Assembly (NCBI GenBank): GCA_011524575.1
Contig: WTKB01000184.1
Span: 1 to 6,484 of the forward strand
Source of the DNA: Aquimarina sp.
GTDB lineage: Bacteria > Bacteroidota > Bacteroidia > Flavobacteriales > Flavobacteriaceae
DNA length: 6,484 bases
Reading direction: 5' to 3'
Of the stretch, positions 1-6,249 are shown one piece after another. The first letter of the stretch is position 1; every line of letters begins with the position of its first letter. The translations under genes and the position numbers were made by a program. The notes beneath the pieces are model-generated. The model had not been told where the DNA came from. It worked only from the letters and a program-made list of their open reading frames with translations, and did no database searches.

Positions 1-84
1 TATTCATCAAAAAACAATAGTATATAAATACACAACAGGTAAAATTTAATATTATTTTTCAAGTGATGCTATGTACATATGCGT

Positions 85-92
85 TATATTTA
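85..92 (+). promoter_or_regulatory. Weak candidate -7 element for the thioredoxin lipoprotein gene
   Basis: TATATTTA differs from the Bacteroidota -7 consensus TAnnTTTG at the last base only and lies 32 nt before the chosen ATG at 125. No clear TTTG or TTG stands about 19-21 nt upstream, so this is only the best candidate in the leader. The rest of bases 1-84 is AT-rich, with no other signal that I can support. Confidence 0.25.
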
Positions 93-124
93 CGGTTGAA
101 ATAGTCAAAACTGAGATCAATTTT

Positions 125-1258
125 ATGAAAAAATTAATTTGCGGAATTTTTGCTTTAGCTTTAGTAGTTTCTTGTAATGAAAATGAAGAAAAAGTTGGAG
201 ATTATAAAATAAATGGAACTATTGAAGGACTTTCAGTAGGAGAAACGGTTTATGTTAATAAAGTTACGGATTCCAATCGAATTGTTGTAATAGATTCAAC
301 AACAGTTAAAGAGGGTGGAACTTTCATGCTGGATTTACCTGAAGTAACTCAAAAAGATTTCAATTATGTAAATTTTAAGAAAGCAAAAGGGAGTATTTTA
401 ATTATTGCGGAGAATGCTCCAATTACAGTTCAAGGTAAATCTTCTGCCATCAAGGATGTTGTAGTTACTGGTAGTCGAGAAACAACCCTTTTTAAAAATT
501 ACTTAAAAGAAAATAAAGAATTTGCAAATCAGGAAGCTGATCTTAGTAGAAAAAATCAGGTAGCTATCAAAGATGCTGATTATAATAAGCAAAAATCACT
601 TAATAGATCTATGGACTCTCTAGTGGACTTTAGAGTAAGTAGTTGTAAGGATTTGATTAAGAATAATCCGAATTCTTTAGTAAGTATTATTGCATTGTCT
701 GATCTTTTAAATTCAAAGAAAGTAGAAGCTAAAGAGGTAACGCAGTATTTTGAAGGCTTAACTCCAGAAATTAAAGACTCAAGAGTGGGTAATGCTATGA
801 AAAAAGTACTTCAAAAATTAAAGTCAATAAATGCTGATATTGGTCAAAAAGTAGCTGATTTTACAGCACCATCTCCAGCAGGGAATGCGATAAACTTAAT
901 GAGTTCTTTAGGAAAAAAAGTAACAATTATTGATTTTTGGGCTTCTTGGTGCAGGCCTTGTAGAGCTGAAAACCCAAATGTGGTTAAAGTTTATGAAAAG
1001 TACAAAGATCAAGGCTTAGAAATTATAGGGGTTTCTTTGGATAAAGATAAAGAAAGATGGTTAGAAGCCATCAAGCAAGATAAATTAACTTGGCCACAAG
1101 TATCTCATTTAAAATCTTGGCAAGATCCTATTGCTCAGCAATATAAAGTAAGATCTATTCCAAGTACATTTATTGTGGATAGTAAGGGCATAGTTGTGGC
1201 TAAAAACTTAAGAGGTGCAGCCCTTGAAAGAAAAATACAGGAAATGATCAAAGAATAA
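125..1258 (+). CDS. TlpA/ResA-like thiol-disulfide oxidoreductase lipoprotein (DUF4369-type N-terminus)
   Basis: This is a 377-residue periplasm-facing lipoprotein with a thioredoxin fold. I chose the ATG at 125 over the in-frame ATG at 71 because it gives a clean lipoprotein signal peptide (MKKLICG..., lipobox VVSC, lipidated Cys17). Residues about 24-115 form the beta-rich DUF4369-like region that often precedes thioredoxin domains in Bacteroidota, and residues about 120-235 look helical and charged. The AhpC/TSA-TlpA domain covers about 238-377. It has the WCRPC active site (Cys276, Cys279) in a FWASWC context and the cis-proline loop RSIPSTF (Pro346). The family reduces or exchanges disulfides in exported proteins or cytochrome c maturation; the substrate here is unknown. 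It is a single-gene unit ending at the 1267-1339 hairpin. The length is normal for the family and nothing is missing. Confidence 0.93.
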   Translation: MKKLICGIFALALVVSCNENEEKVGDYKINGTIEGLSVGETVYVNKVTDSNRIVVIDSTTVKEGGTFMLDLPEVTQKDFNYVNFKKAKGSILIIAENAPITVQGKSSAIKDVVVTGSRETTLFKNYLKENKEFANQEADLSRKNQVAIKDADYNKQKSLNRSMDSLVDFRVSSCKDLIKNNPNSLVSIIALSDLLNSKKVEAKEVTQYFEGLTPEIKDSRVGNAMKKVLQKLKSINADIGQKVADFTAPSPAGNAINLMSSLGKKVTIIDFWASWCRPCRAENPNVVKVYEKYKDQGLEIIGVSLDKDKERWLEAIKQDKLTWPQVSHLKSWQDPIAQQYKVRSIPSTFIVDSKGIVVAKNLRGAALERKIQEMIKE

Positions 1259-1266
1259 TTTTAAAT

Positions 1267-1339
1267 ACAAACTGTATTGCATAATAAAAGAGTACGTATT
1301 TTTAAAATACGTACTCTTTTATTATGCAATACAGTTTGT
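1267..1339. terminator. Long bidirectional terminator hairpin
   Basis: A perfect 36-bp inverted repeat (1267-1302 with 1304-1339) is separated by a single T at 1303. The central part has the classic two-way terminator layout: AAAAG, a GTACGTA-containing stem, then CTTTT. The outer 18 bp (CAAACTGTATTGCATAAT and its complement) lengthen the stem well beyond ordinary terminators. It starts 8 nt after the thioredoxin gene stop and lies 100 nt beyond the stop of the convergent AraC-type gene, so it can serve both transcripts. Confidence 0.85.
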
Positions 1340-1438
1340 TGTATTCATTTTTAATCCTAAATTTTAAACAAGCTCTTAGACACAGGACTGGCATTACCCG
1401 AAATTACATAAATGATACATTCGCAAGAAAATCTTTAC
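1340..1438. other. Non-coding spacer downstream of the regulator gene
   Basis: The spacer between the hairpin and the regulator stop holds no supported gene. A 63-codon open frame crossing it from the hairpin into the regulator shows no recognisable family. Positions 1363-1378 (TTTAAACAAGCTCTTA) recur as the exact reverse complement at 6391-6406; see findings. Confidence 0.5.
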
Positions 1439-2557
1439 CTATGAGGGTTTTTTGTCTTGTTGTTGAGGTGTATATGTTTTTTGATCAATATTCTTTATAT
1501 AGTCAGAAGGTTTAATAGAGGTATGCTTTTTAAATGCACGAGAAAAAGATTCTGCTGAACTAAACCCACATTCGTCAGCAATTGATTTTATTGAGTACCG
1601 TAACCAATCAGAATCTTTCTGATGTAAATGTTCAAGGCAGTATTGTATCCGATGATGGTTTATATATTGAATAAAACTGATTCCCTGATAGTTATTGATA
1701 ACTTTAGATAGGTATTTTGTATTGGTGTTCAGTTGGGAGGCTACTGTTTTGATAGAGATATTTTTATCAAGAAATTTTTCTTCTCTTTCGAATGTTTGTA
1801 ATGAGTTAATAATAGTATTTTGAATATCTTCAGAAATTTGAACTTCTTTTTTTGTGACTATCTTATTTTTTAATTTCTCCAGCTCCAATGCCTCACTTTT
1901 TGTTTTGTAAATGATATGAGACGTATACACTATCATCATAATCAAAAAACCAGCATTAACGACAGGTTGCTCTATACTTTGATAGTCACCTAAGGCAACT
2001 AAAACAGGCATAAGGGAGATGGAAAAAAGACCAAGGTATCCAGAGGTAATACGTTTATTAAAATAGGTATCCATAGCCTTACTTTTAAATGTAATACATA
2101 ATTGCCTACCAATCTGATAGAGAAAAGAAATAGAAATTATAAGGGGGATTCCAATAAATATTCGCTTGGAAAAATTAAGGTCATTTGTAAGGTAGTAAGG
2201 AATAATGAAAAGAATTAAAAAAGAAATCAAAAGTATCCACAAAAGAGAACTTACCTTGAATCCCTTAAAAGGATAGATATTAAATTCTTTATATATGTAG
2301 TAGACAAAATATATTGCAACGACAATTCCTACAATGTAGGCAACAATATTTTGTAAAAAGATACTTATGTCATATTGAGGGTCTGGAAAAATTCCAGAAA
2401 AGAAATTGTAAAATATATAACATATTGTCAGACATATAAATCGTATTCTTGAACTATCTTTGGGTTTAATAAGGTAGAAAAGAAATTGAGAAAATAACAC
2501 AAGGCATTGTACTACAAGGATAATAAAAGTAGTAATATGCATATCGGTGTTAAACAT
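1439..2557 (-). CDS. Membrane-anchored AraC-family transcriptional regulator (about seven TM helices plus HTH)
   Basis: This 372-residue protein has an N-terminal membrane domain and a C-terminal DNA-binding domain. Hydrophobic segments lie at about 8-30, 38-57, 65-90, 102-123, 132-150, 173-190 and 199-218, so about seven TM helices. A charged, probably coiled linker follows (about 219-262). The AraC-type double helix-turn-helix covers about 265-355, with the first HTH around SIKTVASQLNTNTKYLSKVI and the second around YSIKSIADECGFSSAESFSR, then AFKKHTSIKPSDYI. A polar tail of about 18 residues (KTYTPQQQ...) follows the conserved domain. Such fusions are common in flavobacteria and are thought to sense membrane or extracytoplasmic cues; ligand and targets are unknown here. 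The ATG at 2555-2557 overlaps the upstream acetyltransferase end by 8 bp, which suggests translational coupling. An in-frame ATG five codons later is an alternative start. Confidence 0.9.
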   Translation of the reverse strand: MFNTDMHITTFIILVVQCLVLFSQFLFYLIKPKDSSRIRFICLTICYIFYNFFSGIFPDPQYDISIFLQNIVAYIVGIVVAIYFVYYIYKEFNIYPFKGFKVSSLLWILLISFLILFIIPYYLTNDLNFSKRIFIGIPLIISISFLYQIGRQLCITFKSKAMDTYFNKRITSGYLGLFSISLMPVLVALGDYQSIEQPVVNAGFLIMMIVYTSHIIYKTKSEALELEKLKNKIVTKKEVQISEDIQNTIINSLQTFEREEKFLDKNISIKTVASQLNTNTKYLSKVINNYQGISFIQYINHHRIQYCLEHLHQKDSDWLRYSIKSIADECGFSSAESFSRAFKKHTSIKPSDYIKNIDQKTYTPQQQDKKPS

Positions 2558-3122
2558 CTTTTGATCTTTTTAAGATATGTAATGAGTAGCCTAAATCTAT
2601 GGTGTCCGTAACTTCAAAATTATATTTTTTATAGAAAGGTAAATTTTCAACAGTAGAAGTTTCTAAATAGAACATTTCTTTTGGGTACTTCTTTAAAACT
2701 TCTGATAATAGGCAACTACCTATACCTTTTTGTTGTGCATCAGGATACACCCCTATATACCATAGGTGAATAAAGGCTTCCTTAGGGTGTTTAGCTTTGA
2801 TACCACTTTCACGCTTTAATACCTTTAATACTCTTGAAGCACCAATGCATTTTACAGCTAGTTTTAGATCCCAGATAACTGATCTAAAAGTTGTTTTCTT
2901 TTTATTTGAAAACAATACGATGCAAGCTCCCTTATTATCATCTGAAATGAAAATTTGACCAAAATTCATGCCTTGAAAAAAGGAATAGCGAATAAGTAAC
3001 TCTATTCGCTGTTTTCTTTTTTCGTCTTGTTTTGCGACAAAGTTGATCGATTTATTTTCATTAAAAGATTGTGAAATTATATCAACAACTAAATCTTGAT
3101 CTTTCCAATTTGCTATTCTCAT
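2550..3122 (-). CDS. GNAT-family N-acetyltransferase
   Basis: This 190-residue soluble acyl-CoA transferase is first in an operon with the membrane AraC regulator. The GNAT core is visible near the C-terminus. Strand beta4 and motif A are at about 118-141 (LWYIGVYPDAQQKGIGSCLL), where QQKGIG at 130-135 fits the Q/R-x-x-G-x-G/A acetyl-CoA pyrophosphate loop. Motif B follows at about 152-170 (LETSTVENLPFYKKYNFE), the usual region near a GNAT C-terminus. The N-terminal half (about 1-115) is poorly conserved and carries a basic patch, KQDEKRKQR, so the acceptor (small molecule, peptide or protein) cannot be read from sequence. The ATG at 3120-3122 lies about 45 nt downstream of the -7 element at 3167-3174. 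The stop at 2550-2552 lies inside the regulator's first codons, so the two are almost certainly cotranscribed. Confidence 0.9.
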   Translation of the reverse strand: MRIANWKDQDLVVDIISQSFNENKSINFVAKQDEKRKQRIELLIRYSFFQGMNFGQIFISDDNKGACIVLFSNKKKTTFRSVIWDLKLAVKCIGASRVLKVLKRESGIKAKHPKEAFIHLWYIGVYPDAQQKGIGSCLLSEVLKKYPKEMFYLETSTVENLPFYKKYNFEVTDTIDLGYSLHILKRSKDV

Positions 3123-3166
3123 ATTTTAATAGTATTGAAGGCGGGTTTTCCAGTGAATAGTAAATC

Positions 3167-3197
3167 CAAATATATTTTTAGTGATTTGATTTACAAA
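3167..3197 (-). promoter_or_regulatory. Sigma-A type promoter of the GNAT/AraC operon
   Basis: Read on the minus strand there is TTTG (3197-3194), a 19-nt spacer, then TATATTTG (3174-3167). This is an exact match to the Bacteroidota housekeeping pattern TTTG / TAnnTTTG. The predicted transcription start is near 3160, giving a leader of about 35-40 nt before the ATG at 3122. A second TATATTTG at 3201-3194 overlaps the -33 element but lacks a well-spaced TTTG of its own. Confidence 0.65.
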
Positions 3198-3260
3198 TAT
3201 AGCCAAAATGATTTTTTATTAGGATGTATAGCTCCTAAACAAGGAAACCAGTGCATTCTT

Positions 3261-3295
3261 TTCCGTGAATTACAACACGTAATTCACGGAATTAC
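3261..3295. promoter_or_regulatory. Clustered inverted repeats (three GAATTAC/GTAATTC half-sites), possible operator
   Basis: A perfect 13-bp inverted repeat, TTCCGTGAATTAC (3261-3273) and its complement (3279-3291), flanks the 5-nt loop AACAC. The core word occurs three times in alternating orientation: GAATTAC 3267-3273, GTAATTC 3279-3285, GAATTAC 3289-3295. The middle copy can pair with either neighbour. The cluster ends 11 nt before the -33 box of the plus-strand promoter, a suitable place for a regulator. No T-run follows, so it does not look like an intrinsic terminator. Confidence 0.5.
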
Positions 3296-3306
3296 GACTA
3301 CAACTA

Positions 3307-3339
3307 TTTGGTTATAAGTATTTTTTAAAAGTATTTTTG
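3307..3339 (+). promoter_or_regulatory. Sigma-A type promoter of the lipoprotein operon
   Basis: TTTG (3307-3310), a 21-nt spacer and TATTTTTG (3332-3339) fit the Bacteroidota TTTG / TAnnTTTG pattern. The expected start is near 3345, about 60 nt before the ATG at 3405. The GAATTAC cluster lies immediately upstream. There is no clear Shine-Dalgarno sequence before the ATG, which is normal in this phylum. Confidence 0.55.
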
Positions 3340-3404
3340 GAATCAAATTAATCGAATAAAGAGCTCTTTTAATCGGAAATGTAATTTATAAGCACATCGA
3401 AAAT

Positions 3405-5378
3405 ATGTTGAAAATGAAAAATATGTTTAATTTTTATAGAAGTCGAAGCCTAGCCCTTCTCTGTTTTTTAACCTTGTTCTCATGTATCAAAGATGATATT
3501 AAAGAAAGTGATGAGGATCAAATGATAAGCTCAGTACGTCAAGATACTGGTGTAGAAGATCTCAATGATATTCCCTTTACTACAGAGAATATGAATAAAG
3601 CATGGGATGAAGTACTAAAACATATTGGCACAGATCTACCTCTTGCAAGTACGCCACAAGGAGCTGCTGCAAAATTTCTTGCCATGCAGTCAATTAAAAT
3701 AGTGCCATCACATTACTATTATCATCTAAATATTAGCGATAGCCTTGCCTACGAAACCATGACTAATGATCCGTTACTTAATACATCAGAGCTTCCGTTG
3801 CATGGTTCTATTGATACAGAAGATAATGAATCTGATCCTACAGAAGATGGTAATTTTACTCCATCACCTTTATATACCGTTATACCCTATAATTATGTGT
3901 TACCAAATGGTGTAAGTATAGAGGAGAAAATTGCAGAATTGTATTTCTATCCAGAATCTTACGATGAAGATTTGGATGAAGGAGAAGAGAAAATAGAGCA
4001 AGTATCCAATACAACGAGTGAAAATATATTAACCGTAGACAACAGCGGAGATATTTTTATGTATCTAGAGCTTGAAGCACTTAAGCTGAAACATCAGCTT
4101 GATGAAGAAGAGCTAGAAATCTTACGTTTCTATCTCCCTGATGATATCAGTCGAACACAAAGCTATTCTTATGCAGAAGCAAATGACCTTGGTTATCAAA
4201 TGTCAGAGCTTATAATGGACTATACTTCTGCTCATGCGCTACTAAACTCTACAGAAGAAATCGAGGTTGATACAGGTATTGCAGCAAAAAATACGTTTTT
4301 CAGACGCAGAAGTAGATGGAATCCAAGCGGAGAATTACGAGTTCGTGATGATGTTCTTAATCAGGATGTACCTCTTGTAGGTGCTCATATTAAAGTATTA
4401 AAATGGGGGTTTTTACCAATTAGAACGACCTATACAAACCACCTAGGAACATTCAGAACAAGTAGAATTCGTACAAAAAGGGTAAAGTATAGTGTTCATT
4501 TTAAAAATAAATACCACCGTTTTAAAGTAAAAGCAAACTCTATTTTTAAAGACGCTTATTTTAAAGATAGTTATAGGCACAAACGTAAGGCTTGGTACAG
4601 AACATTTACTCAAGGCAAGTATCATTTCTATGCCCAAGTACACAATGCAGCCCACGATTTTTATATCCGTTCCGTTGGTAAATTTGGCTTACATCACCCA
4701 AACCAAAGTTGGATTCGTATTGCTGCCAAATACGGTAAAAATGCAGGAGTGCATTTAGATATTAATCCAAATGGTCAAATTCCTGTGATACCTATACTTT
4801 CATTTTTTCCTGAAATAAAAGTGGGAAGCCTTTCATCAACAGGAGTAGACTTGAAAAGTGATCAGATCTACGGTCTTGTAACTCATGAAATGACTCATGC
4901 CAGTCATTACCGTATGGATAGAACCTTCTTTTTAAATCCTTTAGGTGCGAGTTGTAGACTACAAACACTTGCTGAAAGTTGGGCTGAGGGAGTGGAAACT
5001 ATCGTTACAAATGATCGATACTTGGAATTTAACCCAAACTACATAGGTTCAGGTAATTTAAATAGTTTTGCTTCTGATGATCGTAGATTATATAATTCAT
5101 ATAGACAAGATACTCATACTTCAGATATAAGCGGGAAAGAAGAATATACGCCCATAGTTATCGATATGGTAGATAGCTATAATCAACACACACAAATTAA
5201 TAGCCTAAGACCACGAGATAGAGTATCAGGGTATACGCTTAAACAAATTCAATCAGCTTTAAATGATGCTCGAGGACCTAAAGGATTTAGAGAAAATATC
5301 GTACATTATCATCAGAATGATACAGAGCAATTTGTTGGGGAATTGTTTGAAGAATATATGTTTACTAATTGTGATTAA
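3405..5378 (+). CDS. HExxH metallopeptidase-like lipoprotein, predicted surface-exposed
   Basis: This is a 657-residue lipoprotein with a short signal peptide and lipobox LFSC (Cys27). The next residues, IKDD, fit the K-(D/E)2 lipoprotein export signal known from Capnocytophaga, so surface display is likely. Residues about 55-180 form an uncharacterised domain (PFTTENM..., later YTVIPYNYVLPNG). Acidic stretches at 137-148 and 184-198 follow. Residues about 310-375 are very basic and resemble a carboxypeptidase-regulatory-like beta-sandwich (PLVGAHIKV, then TNHLGTF). The catalytic region has HEMTH (His494, Glu495, His498) and, about 30 residues on, WAEGVE; Glu528 is the likely third zinc ligand, as in gluzincins. 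The substrate is unknown. I kept the first ATG; those at 3414 and 3423 would also preserve the signal peptide. It is cotranscribed with the small lipoprotein 3 nt downstream. I do not recognise a named peptidase family. Confidence 0.85.
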   Translation: MLKMKNMFNFYRSRSLALLCFLTLFSCIKDDIKESDEDQMISSVRQDTGVEDLNDIPFTTENMNKAWDEVLKHIGTDLPLASTPQGAAAKFLAMQSIKIVPSHYYYHLNISDSLAYETMTNDPLLNTSELPLHGSIDTEDNESDPTEDGNFTPSPLYTVIPYNYVLPNGVSIEEKIAELYFYPESYDEDLDEGEEKIEQVSNTTSENILTVDNSGDIFMYLELEALKLKHQLDEEELEILRFYLPDDISRTQSYSYAEANDLGYQMSELIMDYTSAHALLNSTEEIEVDTGIAAKNTFFRRRSRWNPSGELRVRDDVLNQDVPLVGAHIKVLKWGFLPIRTTYTNHLGTFRTSRIRTKRVKYSVHFKNKYHRFKVKANSIFKDAYFKDSYRHKRKAWYRTFTQGKYHFYAQVHNAAHDFYIRSVGKFGLHHPNQSWIRIAAKYGKNAGVHLDINPNGQIPVIPILSFFPEIKVGSLSSTGVDLKSDQIYGLVTHEMTHASHYRMDRTFFLNPLGASCRLQTLAESWAEGVETIVTNDRYLEFNPNYIGSGNLNSFASDDRRLYNSYRQDTHTSDISGKEEYTPIVIDMVDSYNQHTQINSLRPRDRVSGYTLKQIQSALNDARGPKGFRENIVHYHQNDTEQFVGELFEEYMFTNCD

Positions 5379-5381
5379 GTT

Positions 5382-5822
5382 ATGAAAAAAATATTGATAT
5401 TCTTAGTGTTTATATGCTATTCCTGTGGAATTATAAATGATACTACTGAGGAAACATATCTTTTTACCTTCAATATTATTAATAAAACAGGTCAAGATTT
5501 GTTGATTGGTATTGAGGGTGATCAGTTAGAGATGATAACTAATGACGAAACTATTAGTTGTGTAACTGAGGCTTTTCGAGCATGGAGAGGTGCATTGTGT
5601 AATGGTAGATTAATTATTCAGATACCAAGTACATCGACTGGTTATCTATGCATGGCAGGAGAAGATAATGGACTTTGCTTTGCAGACCAGCGTAGTGTAT
5701 TTAGTATTGATTTTGATACCATCTACACTGAAACAAGCACCAGAACCTACGAATATACGCTCACACCTGAGTTTTTAGAGGGAGTGTTTGAGCTTCCTAA
5801 TGATAGTCTTGATGTTGAATAA
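5382..5822 (+). CDS. Small cysteine-containing lipoprotein, partner of the metallopeptidase-like lipoprotein
   Basis: This is a 146-residue lipoprotein of unknown function. The signal peptide MKKILIFLVFICYSC ends at lipid-attachment Cys15, followed by GIIND. The mature part looks beta-rich (TYLFTFNIINKTGQDLLIGI, then RLIIQIPS, VFSIDFDTIY and RTYEYTLTP), like a small sandwich domain. It has four cysteines, at 60, 73, 90 and 99, enough for two disulfides in the oxidising periplasm or at the cell surface. It starts 3 nt after the metallopeptidase stop and is followed 39 nt later by a strong terminator, so it is the second and last gene of that operon. An accessory, inhibitor or binding role is suggested only by position. 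I recognise no named family. Confidence 0.8.
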   Translation: MKKILIFLVFICYSCGIINDTTEETYLFTFNIINKTGQDLLIGIEGDQLEMITNDETISCVTEAFRAWRGALCNGRLIIQIPSTSTGYLCMAGEDNGLCFADQRSVFSIDFDTIYTETSTRTYEYTLTPEFLEGVFELPNDSLDVE

Positions 5823-5860
5823 TAATAACCTCATTATTAATCTTTAGAATATATTTTTAT

Positions 5861-5886
5861 ACCAAGGGCTCTGCCCTTGGTTTTTT
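5861..5886 (+). terminator. Intrinsic terminator of the lipoprotein operon
   Basis: The stem CCAAGGGC (5862-5869) pairs with GCCCTTGG (5873-5880) around a TCT loop, with an extra A-T pair outside and a T-run at 5881-5886. This is a textbook Rho-independent terminator, 39 nt after the small lipoprotein stop. Recombinase-like sequence begins within a few bases of its T-run. Confidence 0.9.
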
Positions 5887-5887
5887 C

Positions 5888-6249
5888 TTTCATATGTAGC
5901 AACAAGTGTGTCAACAGCATCTCACGTGATGATCTTGAATTCCTCTTTCGTGGAGAATTAAAGGAATACTGCCTATCTGAAGAATACAAAGAACACTATT
6001 TTGGGAAGCTGAACAAGATCAAAGAATCAAGCGAGCAACAACTCATATCACTGAAAAAACAGCAACAGGGTAGAAGCTAAAATAAAAAGTCTTCTTACCT
6101 TGCACATGGCAGGGAGCATCTCAACTAAAGCCTTTGCTAGCTACCACCAAGTCTCGTATGGGTAACTCAATCAATTGAAAAACAGTGTTGAAGAATGCAC
6201 CTATACCCAACAGCACCAAACCATTGCCAAACTTTTTCCGAAGATTTAA
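5888..6249 (+). pseudogene. Relic of a serine site-specific recombinase (C-terminal zinc-ribbon and coiled-coil part)
   Basis: The reading frame from about 5889 gives CSNKC, then ISRDDLEFLFRGELKEYCLS and a charged helix up to LISLKKQQQ. This is the layout of the zinc beta-ribbon and following coiled coil in large serine recombinases (C-x-n-C ... I-S-R-D-D-L-E-x-x-F ... L-K-x-x-x-L-S). That frame stops at 6078-6080. Similarity continues in the next frame from about 6067: VEAKIKSLLTLHMAG, SISTKAFASYHQ, a TAA at 6163-6165, then LNQLKNSVEE. This matches the family pattern L..L...G.I....F...Y.PL...L.QL...I. The gene is broken by N-terminal truncation (no resolvase catalytic domain anywhere in the window), a frameshift around 6060-6075 and the in-frame stop. 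The second frame ends at TAA 6247-6249. It cannot be active; it marks an old mobile-element or integration event. Identification is from recalled family pattern, not a search. Confidence 0.75.

Noticed and set aside
71..124. An in-frame ATG at 71 that would add 18 residues to the thioredoxin lipoprotein.
   Set aside because: It would place charged residues and a second N-terminal stretch before a complete signal peptide. The ATG at 125 gives a standard 17-residue lipoprotein signal.
1324..1515. A 63-codon plus-strand open frame.
   Set aside because: It starts inside the terminator hairpin, runs antisense into the regulator gene, and its product resembles no known family.
3096..3317. A 73-codon plus-strand open frame over the divergent control region.
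   Set aside because: It overlaps the acetyltransferase start antisense, spans both the minus-strand promoter and the palindrome cluster, and has no family signature.
4443..4655. A 70-codon minus-strand open frame inside the metallopeptidase gene.
   Set aside because: It lies wholly antisense in a well-supported coding region, with no domain or start signal.
5820..5839. A TAATAAT / ATTATTA inverted repeat just after the small lipoprotein stop.
   Set aside because: It is only 7 bp and purely A/T, with no following T-run. The strong terminator 22 nt further on explains termination.
5877..6080. An intact 67-residue gene starting with TTG at 5877.
   Set aside because: The start lies within the terminator stem and T-run, and the similarity continues in another frame past its stop, so this is a piece of a broken recombinase gene.
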